A stretch of DNA of 64,000 bases, from assembly GCF_000585335.1 (NCBI RefSeq), contig NZ_KK073872.1:1293283-1357282 (forward strand), in the 5' to 3' direction. The stretch comes from Cloacibacillus evryensis DSM 19522 (lineage in GTDB: Bacteria > Synergistota > Synergistia > Synergistales > Synergistaceae). The notes below the pieces were generated by a model. That model was not told where the DNA came from. It did not search any database and was given only the letters and a program-made list of their open reading frames with translations. The number at the start of each line of letters is the position of its first letter. Position 1 is the stretch's first letter. This document shows, piece after piece, positions 16,384-25,423 of the stretch. The translations under genes were made by a program, and so were the position numbers.

Positions 16384-17647
16384 TGTTAGTTCCCTCCCTC
16401 GGTATATCGCTGTCCGTCGTAACATAGCAGTCTCCGAGCTGCGACCAGATGCCCTGGTAGCAGAAGTTCGTCGTATGCTTGAACGGCCCCCGCGGGTCCA
16501 GTCCCAGCAGGCACGGGACGTTGGCCTTTTCGCCGACGAGCCGATCGACTTTAGGATGATCGAGGTCCCAGTTCCTGCCGCTGTTGATAACCGCGTCAAC
16601 TTTCGGGTCCGCGATGACGAGCATGTCGCCCGGCTCATAATTGCTGACCGCAGACAAGTTCAGCGCCGCGGTCATGCCTAATTTCTGGCACCAGTTGAAG
16701 GCGAGAGCCGAGTCAAGCTGGCAGTGGCCCATCCCTGATTTATTCAGCATTACGCAGTCGGCTCCGAGCGTATCTTTGCAAAGCGTTGCTGAAATCATGC
16801 TCATAGTGTCTTTTCCGTCGATCTTCATAACGTTATTGTCAAAGACGACGCCGACAAACTCCAGGTCCTTGCCGTGGCGCTTCATCAGCTCTTTGATATA
16901 AACTTCGTTCTGAAGGAAATAATTCGGTTCCCAGTAACGCCATATCATCGCGCCGTCCAGTATCTCCGTAGGCTGGACGACGATGGGGAGGAAATTCAGC
17001 GCGCTCTGGCCGTAGTAGAGGAAATTCCACGTATCGTGGGAGGCCATGTGGGTAACGAGATAGGCGACCTTCGGCAGTTTCTTCTCCGCGGGGACAGGCT
17101 TGCGCTCGAATACTTCCGTTTCGTCGGGCTCAAGGCCTATTGTCAGCTTCGCAAGAAAAACGTTGACCGACAGCGACGCCCGTTTAAGAGCTTCGGCATA
17201 ACTTGCGTCTGAAACGCCTTCTCCCGGCGTCGCGTCTATGCATACGTGGAAATGACGCGAGAAATTGCTGTATTTGGCGCATGGGCCGCCCATATCCATA
17301 TAATATTTAACGTTGCACTTAGCGTAATAAATGTCTGAGACCACGACGCCTTTAAGCGCCACTGTGCGCCCTTCGCCCGCCGGGGCAAGCTTTCCCCAAA
17401 TACCGGGATATGATTCCTCTGGGTGATCGGCTCTGCAGCGCGGCTGCATGACGTCATGGAGCCCGAGGATGCGGCAGTTTTCACCGGGGCGCACCAACTG
17501 TATGTCAAGCGAACCGAAAAGATCGCTTGCGGCCTCTTTGAGCAGGTCTTCCTTGTTTACTGTAAGGACGCCCTTATCAAGCGAAGTTTTTTCTCCGAAT
17601 TTTACATCGCGGACTTTTATATAGTCTATCTGGAGTCTTTTAGTCAT
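16376..17647 (-). CDS. GrdE/GrdG/GrdI-family reductase component B, alpha/beta precursor-like
   Basis: A 423-aa homologue of the precursor subunit of glycine/sarcosine/betaine reductase protein B: VRDVKFGEKTSLDKGVLTVNKEDL at the N-terminus, GRTVALKG near 94, PTEILDGA at 226-233 and LMKRHGKDLEFVGVV near 254-268. In GrdE as I recall it, the segment after DGA contains the Cys at which the proprotein is cleaved to form a pyruvoyl group (SGNCVSACDKN). Here it is replaced by WRYWEPNYFLQNE, with no Cys between 137 and 289. Self-processing is therefore unlikely. It is translationally coupled to the Sec-GrdB gene. Confidence 0.85.
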   Translation of the reverse strand: MTKRLQIDYIKVRDVKFGEKTSLDKGVLTVNKEDLLKEAASDLFGSLDIQLVRPGENCRILGLHDVMQPRCRADHPEESYPGIWGKLAPAGEGRTVALKGVVVSDIYYAKCNVKYYMDMGGPCAKYSNFSRHFHVCIDATPGEGVSDASYAEALKRASLSVNVFLAKLTIGLEPDETEVFERKPVPAEKKLPKVAYLVTHMASHDTWNFLYYGQSALNFLPIVVQPTEILDGAMIWRYWEPNYFLQNEVYIKELMKRHGKDLEFVGVVFDNNVMKIDGKDTMSMISATLCKDTLGADCVMLNKSGMGHCQLDSALAFNWCQKLGMTAALNLSAVSNYEPGDMLVIADPKVDAVINSGRNWDLDHPKVDRLVGEKANVPCLLGLDPRGPFKHTTNFCYQGIWSQLGDCYVTTDSDIPREGTNND

Positions 17648-17665
17648 TTTAACACGCTTCCTTCC

Positions 17666-18916
17666 TTATCCTCTGCACGGAATGCCGTTCTGCTTGTATA
17701 TCTCTCCGTCTTTCATGACAAAGCTGATATTTTCTGTGCTCAGATCGCCCATATCTTTTAACGGATCTCCGTTGATCGCTGTGATATCGGCAAGCTTTCC
17801 CGGTTCAATGGTGCCGAGGCGGTCGTCCCATTTCATAAACTCCGCGCAGTACCGAGTTGCGCCGAGCAGAGTATCTTCGGGCGAGATGCCTGCCTCCGTC
17901 ATGCATTTGAACTCGCCGTGCTGTTTCCCGTGGACCATCAGCGGCGTGCCGGTATCTGTGCCGAAAAGGCAGCGGACTCCGCGCTCATATATTTTCTTGA
18001 TATTCTTGGCATGCTGAGGCGAGAGAAACGCCGCCTTCGCAACCGTGGCGTCGCCCACTCCGCGCTCTTTGCCGTGCGTCATAACGCCGCGGAACGTAAG
18101 CAGCGTTGGCACCGCGCATACGTTGTTTTCAAGCATGTAGTCGATGCATTCGTCGTCGGCCAGCGTGCAGTGTTCGATCGAAGAGATGCCCGCGCGGGCT
18201 GCGTCTTTAATGCCGGAGGTGCCGTGCGCATGGCAGGAGATGACGACGTTGTGCATCTTTGCCACGTCGACGGCCGCTTTTATCTCGTCATAGTCCATAT
18301 TCTGCCCGCCGATATCTCCGCTGTTGCTGTAGACGCCGCCGGTGACCATGATCTTGAGGAAATCGACGCCGAACTTGAGCATCGTTCTGCAGGCCGTCCG
18401 CACTTCGTAAGGCCCGTCGGCCGAATTGACCGGTTTGAAGTTCTGCTGCCCGAAAGAATCCTGGGGATAACTTGTCGACATATGCCCGCCGGTCTGCGTG
18501 ATATACATTCCGCTTGTAAAGATGCGCGGGCCCCATGTTATTCCTTTGTTGACCGCGTCGCGGATGCACTGGCTGCCGCGGACTGAAGTGAAGCCGAGGT
18601 CGCGGACGGTGGTGAATCCGCCCATAAGGTCGTCCTGCACATTTCTAACGGCCTTGACGCAGACCAGCGCCTCCGGTTCGTTGACTTCGCTGATGGAAAG
18701 CCCTCCGCCGAACGCGATATGGACATGGCCGTCGATCAGCCCCGGCATTACAAACTTGTCGGACAGGTCGATCAGTTCTTCGCCCGGAAGCGGCTTGTAA
18801 TCCTCTGCGCTTATCACTTCTGTGATCTTGCTGCCTTCGACGCGGACGACTTTATTCTTTTCCGCATTGCCGTCGCGCGCGCTGAAAAGCTTTCCGCACT
18901 TGATTGCTGCTTTCAT
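17666..18916 (-). CDS. Metal-dependent amidohydrolase
   Basis: A 416-aa amidohydrolase-superfamily enzyme of the imidazolonepropionase/prolidase-like group. Metal and catalytic motifs are visible in order: HVH at 64-66, the Lys in FLKIMVTGG that is usually carboxylated, His in SCHAHGTSG, His in SIEHCT and Asp in FGTDTGTPL. It would hydrolyse a C-N (amide or cyclic amide/imine) bond in the cytoplasm. It is 18 nt upstream of the GrdE-like gene, so it may release or open the substrate of that reductase. GGAGGT precedes the ATG. The exact substrate is unknown. Confidence 0.85.
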   Translation of the reverse strand: MKAAIKCGKLFSARDGNAEKNKVVRVEGSKITEVISAEDYKPLPGEELIDLSDKFVMPGLIDGHVHIAFGGGLSISEVNEPEALVCVKAVRNVQDDLMGGFTTVRDLGFTSVRGSQCIRDAVNKGITWGPRIFTSGMYITQTGGHMSTSYPQDSFGQQNFKPVNSADGPYEVRTACRTMLKFGVDFLKIMVTGGVYSNSGDIGGQNMDYDEIKAAVDVAKMHNVVISCHAHGTSGIKDAARAGISSIEHCTLADDECIDYMLENNVCAVPTLLTFRGVMTHGKERGVGDATVAKAAFLSPQHAKNIKKIYERGVRCLFGTDTGTPLMVHGKQHGEFKCMTEAGISPEDTLLGATRYCAEFMKWDDRLGTIEPGKLADITAINGDPLKDMGDLSTENISFVMKDGEIYKQNGIPCRG

Positions 18917-19068
18917 TGATATTACCTCCTGTTTTGATATTATTTACATTTGAAATCTTTTGTGTATGACTGCATTATATCCGCCTGCTAAATAATGCCT
19001 ATAGACAGATGGGAGCCGGTGCGCAATAACTGGACGATTCCGGCTGAATGCCCAAAAACATAAACGCG

Positions 19069-19161
19069 TCACCTGCCGCAGCTGCACACCAGCGATATTT
19101 CCAGCAGGCCGCTTTTCGCTTCAAGCGGAGGACGGTATACTGTTTCTTCCAGCGTAGTCAT
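19069..19161 (-). CDS. Small 30-residue ORF coupled to the MFS gene, C-terminal CSCGR
   Basis: The ATG (19159-19161) overlaps the MFS stop as ATGA, the classical coupling arrangement. The frame encodes MTTLEETVYRPPLEAKSGLL plus EISLVCSCGR, then TGA. It has no homologue that I recognise. The two closely spaced Cys at the C-terminus after a short leader-like peptide recall small metal-binding or modified peptides, but no maturation enzyme is nearby. Its reality rests on the overlap only. Confidence 0.35.
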   Translation of the reverse strand: MTTLEETVYRPPLEAKSGLLEISLVCSCGR

Positions 19162-20402
19162 TGCTGTCTGCCTCTCTTCAGCGGCAAGCCGTTGGGACAG
19201 AAGCGGCGGCCTGCGCATGCGGCGCGTTTCTCCCCGGGCAGGATGCAGACCAGGATCACGCCGATAAATGAGACGGCGCCTGCGCAGAGGATAGCGGCCG
19301 ATATGCCTGCATTCCTCAGGACAAGCGACGCTCCCAAAGAGCCGGCGGCAAGGCCCGCCATCGTCAGAGATAGGACGGTCCCGACGTTGTCAGTGCCAAA
19401 AGAATCCGCGATCGTCGGGGTAAAGCAGGCCTGTATCCCGCCGTAAGAAAAACTCAGCATACAGAAGCAGAGGATATAAAGCGCGCCGGAAGAGACAGAC
19501 AGTACGACCGCGGCGGCGGTTGAGATAAGGAATCCGATAGTAAAGGCCGTTTTGCGCCCCGTAACATCGCTCAACGCCGGAAGTATGAAACGGCCTGCGA
19601 TCTGGCAGAGCGACGCCAGGCTCACGCCTAACGCGGCCGTGGAAAAGGCAAGGCCCTTTTCTGCCCCAAACGTAACGAACAGGGCGCTGAGAAGCAAATA
19701 TGCGGGCACTGCGCAGAAATAAAGCCCCGTCAATATCCAGAACGTTCTGGAACAAAAAATCTCGTTTATCTTGAGCGCTGCGTTTTTTTGTCCGACATCC
19801 TTTAATTTAACTCCGTCTGCGGGCGGATCTTTCAGCATGAGCAGGCCCACCGCGCCGGCAGCCGCATACACCGGGATCTGGGCAAAGTACGTTCCAGAAA
19901 ATCCATACTTCCTTAACCATATACCCAGTACGGGGCTGAAAATTGCAGCGGACAGCCCCATCATCCCTAAAGTCAGGCCGGAAGCAACCCCTTTTTTATC
20001 GGGGAACCATTTCGGCATGAGCGCAAGCACTGCATTGTAAATGATGCCGTCTCCTATGCCGAATATGACGCCGTATGTAAACGGCATTGCCCAAAAGCAT
20101 TCCGGCGGCAGGAGCGCCGTAAGCGCCAATCCTGCGATCATCAGCCCGTAACCCGCCGCCAGCGTTGCCGGAAGAGAACTTCTGCGCCTTATCATGGCCC
20201 CGGTAAAGTTTCCTATACAAAACGCCGCTATCAGAATCGAAAAAGGAAGCCCCGCCGCCGCTGAATCGACTCTGAAGTACTGCATTACGACCGGCTGTAT
20301 GAGGCTGTAATCATAATAGATCCCCATTACCAGCATACAGGCCATTGCAGAAGCCAACACCGCATATCTGTTCGTATCTCTGCAGAATTTCATTGAACAC
20401 AC
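19158..20402 (-). CDS. MFS transporter, OFA (oxalate/formate antiporter)-like
   Basis: A 414-aa integral membrane protein with about 12 hydrophobic segments and the MFS features GVIFGIGDGIIYN and LMPKWFPDKKGVASGL that are typical of the OFA/monocarboxylate group. It should exchange or import a small organic acid. It stands between the Grd-like cluster and the sugar-acid operon on the same strand, with 120 nt separating it from the lactonase gene, so it may serve either pathway. The substrate cannot be told from sequence. Confidence 0.82.
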   Translation of the reverse strand: MCSMKFCRDTNRYAVLASAMACMLVMGIYYDYSLIQPVVMQYFRVDSAAAGLPFSILIAAFCIGNFTGAMIRRRSSLPATLAAGYGLMIAGLALTALLPPECFWAMPFTYGVIFGIGDGIIYNAVLALMPKWFPDKKGVASGLTLGMMGLSAAIFSPVLGIWLRKYGFSGTYFAQIPVYAAAGAVGLLMLKDPPADGVKLKDVGQKNAALKINEIFCSRTFWILTGLYFCAVPAYLLLSALFVTFGAEKGLAFSTAALGVSLASLCQIAGRFILPALSDVTGRKTAFTIGFLISTAAAVVLSVSSGALYILCFCMLSFSYGGIQACFTPTIADSFGTDNVGTVLSLTMAGLAAGSLGASLVLRNAGISAAILCAGAVSFIGVILVCILPGEKRAACAGRRFCPNGLPLKRGRQQ

Positions 20403-20522
20403 CTCGGTTACAATAAGATCAACAGCTTATGTTCAGAGGTTATCCCAGCTAAAACGTTTTATAAACAAACAATAAGGGGCCGGTGTCCTGTTTTATTACA
20501 TAACTCCAGAGATGCCCATTTT

Positions 20523-21578
20523 TTAAAACTCAGCAAATATAATGCACACCGGGCTTCCGGTGTTTACGGCGTCTCCCCGTTTTTCAAGCGCTCCGTTTTC
20601 TTTGATCTCATATCTTACGATCGTGTCGGAATCCTCGTTGGCCGCGTAAAGAGTGCGGCCGTCCGGGCCCAGCGTTATGAATCTCGGTGTTCTGCCGTAC
20701 GAAGAGATCCATTCCGAGGCAGAGATCATTCCCGTCGCCGGGTCTATTGCGAAATGCGCGATCGAATCATGTATCCTGTTTGACACATACAGATTCATGC
20801 CGTCGCCGGTGATCACTATGCCGCTTGCCTGGCCGTTCCCTGTATATGTATCGGGGAGCACCGGCAGTATCTGTTTTGGCGTAAGCGTGCCTGAGGCGGG
20901 ATCGTAATGATGGAAGCAGACCGTGTTGTCTTTTTCGTTTACAAGATAGCAGTATCCGCCGTTGGGATGGAACGCCATATGCCTTGCCTCCGCGCGGTCG
21001 CGCGTTTTGAGGGTGGTTTTTTCGCGAAAGGACCCGTCTGCAGGGTCGAATTCAAAGACTGTCGTCTTTGATAAACCCGCCTTGCGGCCCTGCGCTGGGA
21101 CGATAAGAAAATTCTCGCCCCTGTCAAAAACAGTCTGGTGCGGGTGCGATATCTCTCCGGGGCCTATGCCCGAAATAAAGGCCTGCCCGACCATATCCGA
21201 TAGGGACCCGTCCGCGTCTTTCCTGAAAGAGACGACGCTTCCCGTCTGGAGGTTTGCGGCGATCAGCCAGCGGTCCGTCTTGTCCGGCGTTATGAATACG
21301 GGGTTCTCGCCGCCGGTGGAGACGGTATTGAGCTTGAACAGGCCGCCGTCGCTCTTATCTACTTTAAATGCCGTCGCTTCGCTGTAGTCTCCGTGCACCG
21401 TATAAAGATGCTCATGGGCCTTATCAAAGCAAAGATAAGAGGGATTGGGAGTTATGGGGAAACCGCCGCATTTTGTCCACTCGCCCGTGATTTCATCAAT
21501 GGTGAATATTTCTATCCCTTTGCCGCGCGCGTTTCTTTTCTGCGTCGTCCGGCATCCAACATAGGCGTAAACAGTCAT
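20523..21578 (-). CDS. 6-phosphogluconolactonase-like beta-propeller lactonase
   Basis: A 351-aa seven-bladed propeller of the YbhE/Pgl lactonase family: YAYVGCRTTQ start, NPSYLCFD, HPHQTVF, AEARHMAFHPNG, GNGQASGIVIT and the terminal GRTPRFI...LYAANEDSDTIV segments mark the blades. Family members hydrolyse sugar lactones. The gene lies in an operon with a dehydratase and dehydrogenases for sugar acids, so a lactone of an aldonate or uronate is the likely substrate rather than the pentose-phosphate intermediate. The MatC-like gene is 18 nt upstream. Confidence 0.85.
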   Translation of the reverse strand: MTVYAYVGCRTTQKRNARGKGIEIFTIDEITGEWTKCGGFPITPNPSYLCFDKAHEHLYTVHGDYSEATAFKVDKSDGGLFKLNTVSTGGENPVFITPDKTDRWLIAANLQTGSVVSFRKDADGSLSDMVGQAFISGIGPGEISHPHQTVFDRGENFLIVPAQGRKAGLSKTTVFEFDPADGSFREKTTLKTRDRAEARHMAFHPNGGYCYLVNEKDNTVCFHHYDPASGTLTPKQILPVLPDTYTGNGQASGIVITGDGMNLYVSNRIHDSIAHFAIDPATGMISASEWISSYGRTPRFITLGPDGRTLYAANEDSDTIVRYEIKENGALEKRGDAVNTGSPVCIIFAEF

Positions 21579-21596
21579 CTTATTTTCCTCCTCGGC

Positions 21597-22862
21597 CTAT
21601 CCGCAGATAGGTTTGAATATGAACGCCGCAATGACAGCGACAAAAGCTACGAAACAGAATGAGAGTATGAAACATCTTGCAAAAAGCTTCTGCTGTTCCT
21701 TAACGTCGCAGCGCGCTTCCTGTGAATATACGGCCAGGATGAGGCTGCCTCCGGTCGAGAGCGGGCTGATCCCCGCAACGGTGGCGGCTCCCACTATGCC
21801 CATCGTCATTTCCATTACGCCCGGCATCCCGCTTCCGAGCTGCTGCGCGATCCGCGGCAGCGTCGGGATTAGCGTCGGGAATACGACTCCGTTTGCGGAG
21901 CTGAACCATGAGAGGATGCCTCCCGTCAGCGCCATCACCGAGGGCGCCGTCGCCTTGTTCATGACGGAGGCAAGCATGTTTGAAAGAAGCGCGATGCCGC
22001 CAAGTTCCTGCGTCACGTTCATCAGTACGGAGACGCCGGAGATGAGGATGAGCACGTTCCACTGGATGAGTTTGAGAGCCTTCTGCTCATTGGCCGCGCC
22101 GAAAAGCACGAGCACAAAACCGAGAGTGAAGGAGACGAGCCCTACGTCCCATTTAAGGAGGACTACGGCGCATACCAGAAACAGCAGCGAGGCAAGCCCC
22201 ATTTTCTGCGAATTATTGAAGGCGGGCAGCGATTCGCTCTTTATAGTGTCATCCGGCGAAAGCCTATAACCTTTGAACCAGATATATGTGACCAGCGCGC
22301 AGAGGAAATTTACCGCCGTTATCCCAAAGAGCAGGATCCACTGCGAGTTCGGAACAGATATATTTTGCGCCGCAAACAGGTCGCTTATAATGATGCCCGT
22401 CAGCGCGATCGGCGATACGGTGCCGCCGACCGCCCCGAGAAACGCCGGCGTGGCGAGAAGCAGCGGGTCCACCTTCATCTGCACCGCGAGCGTGACCGCG
22501 AACAATATGGTGACCGCCTGCGCTGAGATGGCTCCGGGGCCGGCCGCCGAAAGCGCGTAGGCCGTTACGTAGAGAATGATCGGTATCAGAAACGCGTTCT
22601 TCCCGACCGCCGCGATTATCTTCTGCGAGAGAAGTTCAAGCGTCTTATTCTCCTGCAGGAGCGCAAAGAAGAACATCGTGCCAAGCAATGTGATGAACAG
22701 CTTTGTCGGGAATCCTGCGAATATCACTTTAAGCTTCAGGCCGCCGATAAGCGCAAGCAGGAGCACTAGCCCGAAGGCCGCTATCCCTACGTTTATCTTT
22801 TTTATGAATCCTATTGCAATCGCTCCGATAAGGAACCCGAGAGCTATTATCTGCATTGTCAT
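21597..22862 (-). CDS. MatC-like dicarboxylate/organic acid carrier
   Basis: A 421-aa very hydrophobic protein with 10-12 membrane segments, resembling the dicarboxylate carrier MatC/SLC13-like group: an N-terminal INVGIAAFGLVLLLALIGG stretch, GPGAISAQAV and a C-terminal GISPLSTGGSLIL. It probably imports the acid that the operon degrades. It is flanked by the lactonase and the dehydratase in a tight minus-strand operon. It is related to, but not the same as, the TRAP-type DctM subunits. Confidence 0.82.
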   Translation of the reverse strand: MTMQIIALGFLIGAIAIGFIKKINVGIAAFGLVLLLALIGGLKLKVIFAGFPTKLFITLLGTMFFFALLQENKTLELLSQKIIAAVGKNAFLIPIILYVTAYALSAAGPGAISAQAVTILFAVTLAVQMKVDPLLLATPAFLGAVGGTVSPIALTGIIISDLFAAQNISVPNSQWILLFGITAVNFLCALVTYIWFKGYRLSPDDTIKSESLPAFNNSQKMGLASLLFLVCAVVLLKWDVGLVSFTLGFVLVLFGAANEQKALKLIQWNVLILISGVSVLMNVTQELGGIALLSNMLASVMNKATAPSVMALTGGILSWFSSANGVVFPTLIPTLPRIAQQLGSGMPGVMEMTMGIVGAATVAGISPLSTGGSLILAVYSQEARCDVKEQQKLFARCFILSFCFVAFVAVIAAFIFKPICG

Positions 22863-22887
22863 TCAGTCCATCTCCTTTTATGTGTGA

Positions 22888-24525
22888 TCAGAAAAGCCAG
22901 AGCGCGCCTTCATCCGAACCGCTGACGCATTCTCTGTACCGCCTGAGCATGCCTTCGGCTTTATGGTCGGGCCGCGCCGCGCTGCGGAGCCTTTCCCGTA
23001 TCTCTTCGTCGGTCAGCTCGACCTGTATCGTTCCTTCGTCAAGGTCTATGTCAACCATGTCGCCGTTTCTTACCGCCGCGATGGGGCCGCCTTCCCAGGC
23101 TTCAGGAGATATGTGCCCGACACACGGGCCGCGCGTGGCGCCGGAAAAACGCCCGTCCGTTATCATGGCTGCCGACTTGTGCAGCCCCATCCCTACGAGC
23201 ATCGCCGCGGGAATAGACATCTCGCGCATTCCGGGGCCGCCCTTCGGCCCTTCATAACGGATGACCAGCACCGAGCCGGGCTTTACCTGCCCGCCTTCAA
23301 GGTGTTTCAGAACGTCCTCTTCAGATTCGAAGACGACGGCGGGGCCGCGGTGTTTGAACATCGACGCCTCGACGCCGCTTTTTTTAACGACGCAGCCCTT
23401 GGGGGCAAGATTGCCGTAAAGGACCGCAAACGTCCCGTTTTTCAGCAGCGCATTATCTTCTTCACATATCACGGATGCGTCAAAGGGAGGGCGTATTTCG
23501 TCGCGCAGCGTTCCGCCTGTTATTCTTGGCGTGTCGAGGTCGAGATGAGAACGTATTGCCCACATAGTCGCCGGCACTCCGCCTGCGTTATGATAATCGC
23601 TCATGTTGAAGTCCGAGGACGGCTTGAACTTTGCGATAACGGGGACCTCTTTCTGTATCCTGTCGAAGTTCTGAAGCGTAAGAGGTATCCCCAGCGTTTT
23701 TGCGATAGCGAGCACATGCAGCGCCGCGTTTGTCGAGCCGCCCGTTGCGGAGATGTGCTTTATACCGTTTTCAACCGAGCGCCTGTTCATGAAATACGAA
23801 AAGGGCTTGCCTTCATGAACGAGTTCAACTATCCGTTCGCCCATATCACGCGCCTGTTTTGCCTTGGCGGACGAACAGAAGAACTCCGTCGCGGAACCGA
23901 AGGGGCAGACGCCCGCCGCCTCTGCGAAGACGGCCATCGTGTTTGCCGTTCCGTACATTGAACAGGTCCCGCACGAATGGCAGATATTAGCTTTGAAATC
24001 GCGGAACTCATCTTCCGTGACCGTTCCTTTTGAACGGCTTCCTATCGCCTCTTTAAGGTCGGAGGTGATATAGGTCTTTCCTTTGTTTTCATAAGGAACC
24101 ATAGCACCAGCTGTCAAAAATACGGACGGGCGGTCAAGCAGCGCGGCCGCCATCAGCATGCCGGGGACGATCTTGTCGCAGGAGCAGAGGAAGACGAGGC
24201 CGTCGAAGCCGTGGGCGCGCGCCATCGACTCGATCGAAGCGGCGATAAGGTCGCGCTGCGGCAATACATAATTCATGCCGCGTATCTGCGCCATTCCGTC
24301 GCACGGCGCCGGCACGTTGAACTCCGCGGGCGTACCTCCGGCGGCCCATACTCCCTCTTTTACGCGCTCCGCCAGCTCCCGCAGCGGACGGTGTCCGGGG
24401 TTTACCTCGTTCCACGAATTGACGATCCCAATGAGCGGTTTTTCAATGTCTTTGTTGCGGAATCCCGCCGCGTTCATAAGGCCGATATAGTAAGCTTCCT
24501 GAGAGTTCGTGTCTGCTTTGATCAT
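22888..24525 (-). CDS. IlvD/Edd-family dehydratase (probable sugar-acid dehydratase)
   Basis: A 545-aa dehydratase with the family Fe-S cysteines in [17 protein letters not shown] and [16 protein letters not shown], and the C-terminal [21 protein letters not shown]. Members include dihydroxyacid dehydratase (valine/isoleucine synthesis), phosphogluconate dehydratase and aldonate dehydratases. No ilv genes are nearby. The neighbours are a lactonase, a carrier and three dehydrogenase/isomerase genes, so dehydration of an imported sugar acid to a 2-keto-3-deoxy acid is the favoured role. IlvD itself cannot be excluded. Confidence 0.87.
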   Translation of the reverse strand: MIKADTNSQEAYYIGLMNAAGFRNKDIEKPLIGIVNSWNEVNPGHRPLRELAERVKEGVWAAGGTPAEFNVPAPCDGMAQIRGMNYVLPQRDLIAASIESMARAHGFDGLVFLCSCDKIVPGMLMAAALLDRPSVFLTAGAMVPYENKGKTYITSDLKEAIGSRSKGTVTEDEFRDFKANICHSCGTCSMYGTANTMAVFAEAAGVCPFGSATEFFCSSAKAKQARDMGERIVELVHEGKPFSYFMNRRSVENGIKHISATGGSTNAALHVLAIAKTLGIPLTLQNFDRIQKEVPVIAKFKPSSDFNMSDYHNAGGVPATMWAIRSHLDLDTPRITGGTLRDEIRPPFDASVICEEDNALLKNGTFAVLYGNLAPKGCVVKKSGVEASMFKHRGPAVVFESEEDVLKHLEGGQVKPGSVLVIRYEGPKGGPGMREMSIPAAMLVGMGLHKSAAMITDGRFSGATRGPCVGHISPEAWEGGPIAAVRNGDMVDIDLDEGTIQVELTDEEIRERLRSAARPDHKAEGMLRRYRECVSGSDEGALWLF

Positions 24526-24530
24526 GACGG

Positions 24531-25418
24531 TCAGCCCTTTCTGAATTCCGTTCCCAGAAGTTTTTCAAAAACTTTTATCATAGCGCCTTTTCCGAGCTCT
24601 CCGTAGCCTGAACGAAGCGCCTGCTGGTAGGTCGCCGTGGCTGCGGCGAGCACCGGCATCGGGATCGACTGCGACGCCGATATCTCAGCGGCGCTGACAA
24701 GGTCTTTATATGCGTTCTTCATCGCGTATCCTTCTGAGAAGTTCCCTTCGAGGGCGCGGGGCAGGAAAAATTCCGAGGCGTAACTGCGCCCCGTGCCGCT
24801 GTTTATGACGGACGCCGTCTTTTCCGGATCGAGCCCCATCAGAGCGGCCATAGGAACGACCTCCGCGATCGCGGCGGCGTTGATGTCGAAGAGCAGCTGG
24901 TTGATAAGCTTCGTAAGCTGCCCGGCTCCGTTCTTTCCCATATAAAGGATATTTGTGCCGATCATTTTCAGCAGTGGCTCTATACGGCGGAAGGTTTCTT
25001 CCTTCCCTCCGCACATGACCGTGAGCGTACCGTCTATCGCGCGCGCCTCCATACCGGATATCGGGCAGTCCATGAACTCTATCCCGGTCTCCGCGCAGCC
25101 CTCCGCCACATCCATCGCGGCTTTCCAGCTGATAGTGCTGAGGTCAGCAAGCACAGCGCCCTTTTTCATTTTGGATATAAGCCCGTTTTTGCCGAGCGCG
25201 GTCTTCTTTACGATATCGCCGTTAGGGAGACAGAGAAAGATAACGCCGGCCTCGCAGATATCGTCGGTATTGCCCGTCGTCTTTACATTTTTCAGCCCGC
25301 TGAACTTCGCAAGGTTCGACTCGTTTATATCAAATACCGTCAGTTCATCGCCGCCTTTTGCAAGGTTCATCGCAATCGGCGCTCCCATCTTCCCCAGGCC
25401 TGCGAAAGAAATCTTCAT
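24531..25418 (-). CDS. 3-hydroxyisobutyrate/tartronate-semialdehyde-type dehydrogenase
   Basis: A 295-aa beta-hydroxyacid dehydrogenase: N-terminal Rossmann motif [10 protein letters not shown], the FLCLPN strand, [11 protein letters not shown] substrate loop and the catalytic Lys in GQLTKLINQ. It reduces or oxidises a small hydroxy-aldehyde/acid such as tartronate semialdehyde or 3-hydroxyisobutyrate, using NAD(P). It begins 5 nt before the dehydratase gene in the transcript direction, with a good GGAGGT ahead of its own ATG. Confidence 0.88.
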   Translation of the reverse strand: MKISFAGLGKMGAPIAMNLAKGGDELTVFDINESNLAKFSGLKNVKTTGNTDDICEAGVIFLCLPNGDIVKKTALGKNGLISKMKKGAVLADLSTISWKAAMDVAEGCAETGIEFMDCPISGMEARAIDGTLTVMCGGKEETFRRIEPLLKMIGTNILYMGKNGAGQLTKLINQLLFDINAAAIAEVVPMAALMGLDPEKTASVINSGTGRSYASEFFLPRALEGNFSEGYAMKNAYKDLVSAAEISASQSIPMPVLAAATATYQQALRSGYGELGKGAMIKVFEKLLGTEFRKG

Positions 25419-25423
25419 AACTC

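Noticed and set aside
19066-19071. A second selenocysteine codon at the TGA after CSCGR
   Set aside because: The continuation after the TGA shows no recognisable family and there is no conserved context as in GrdB.
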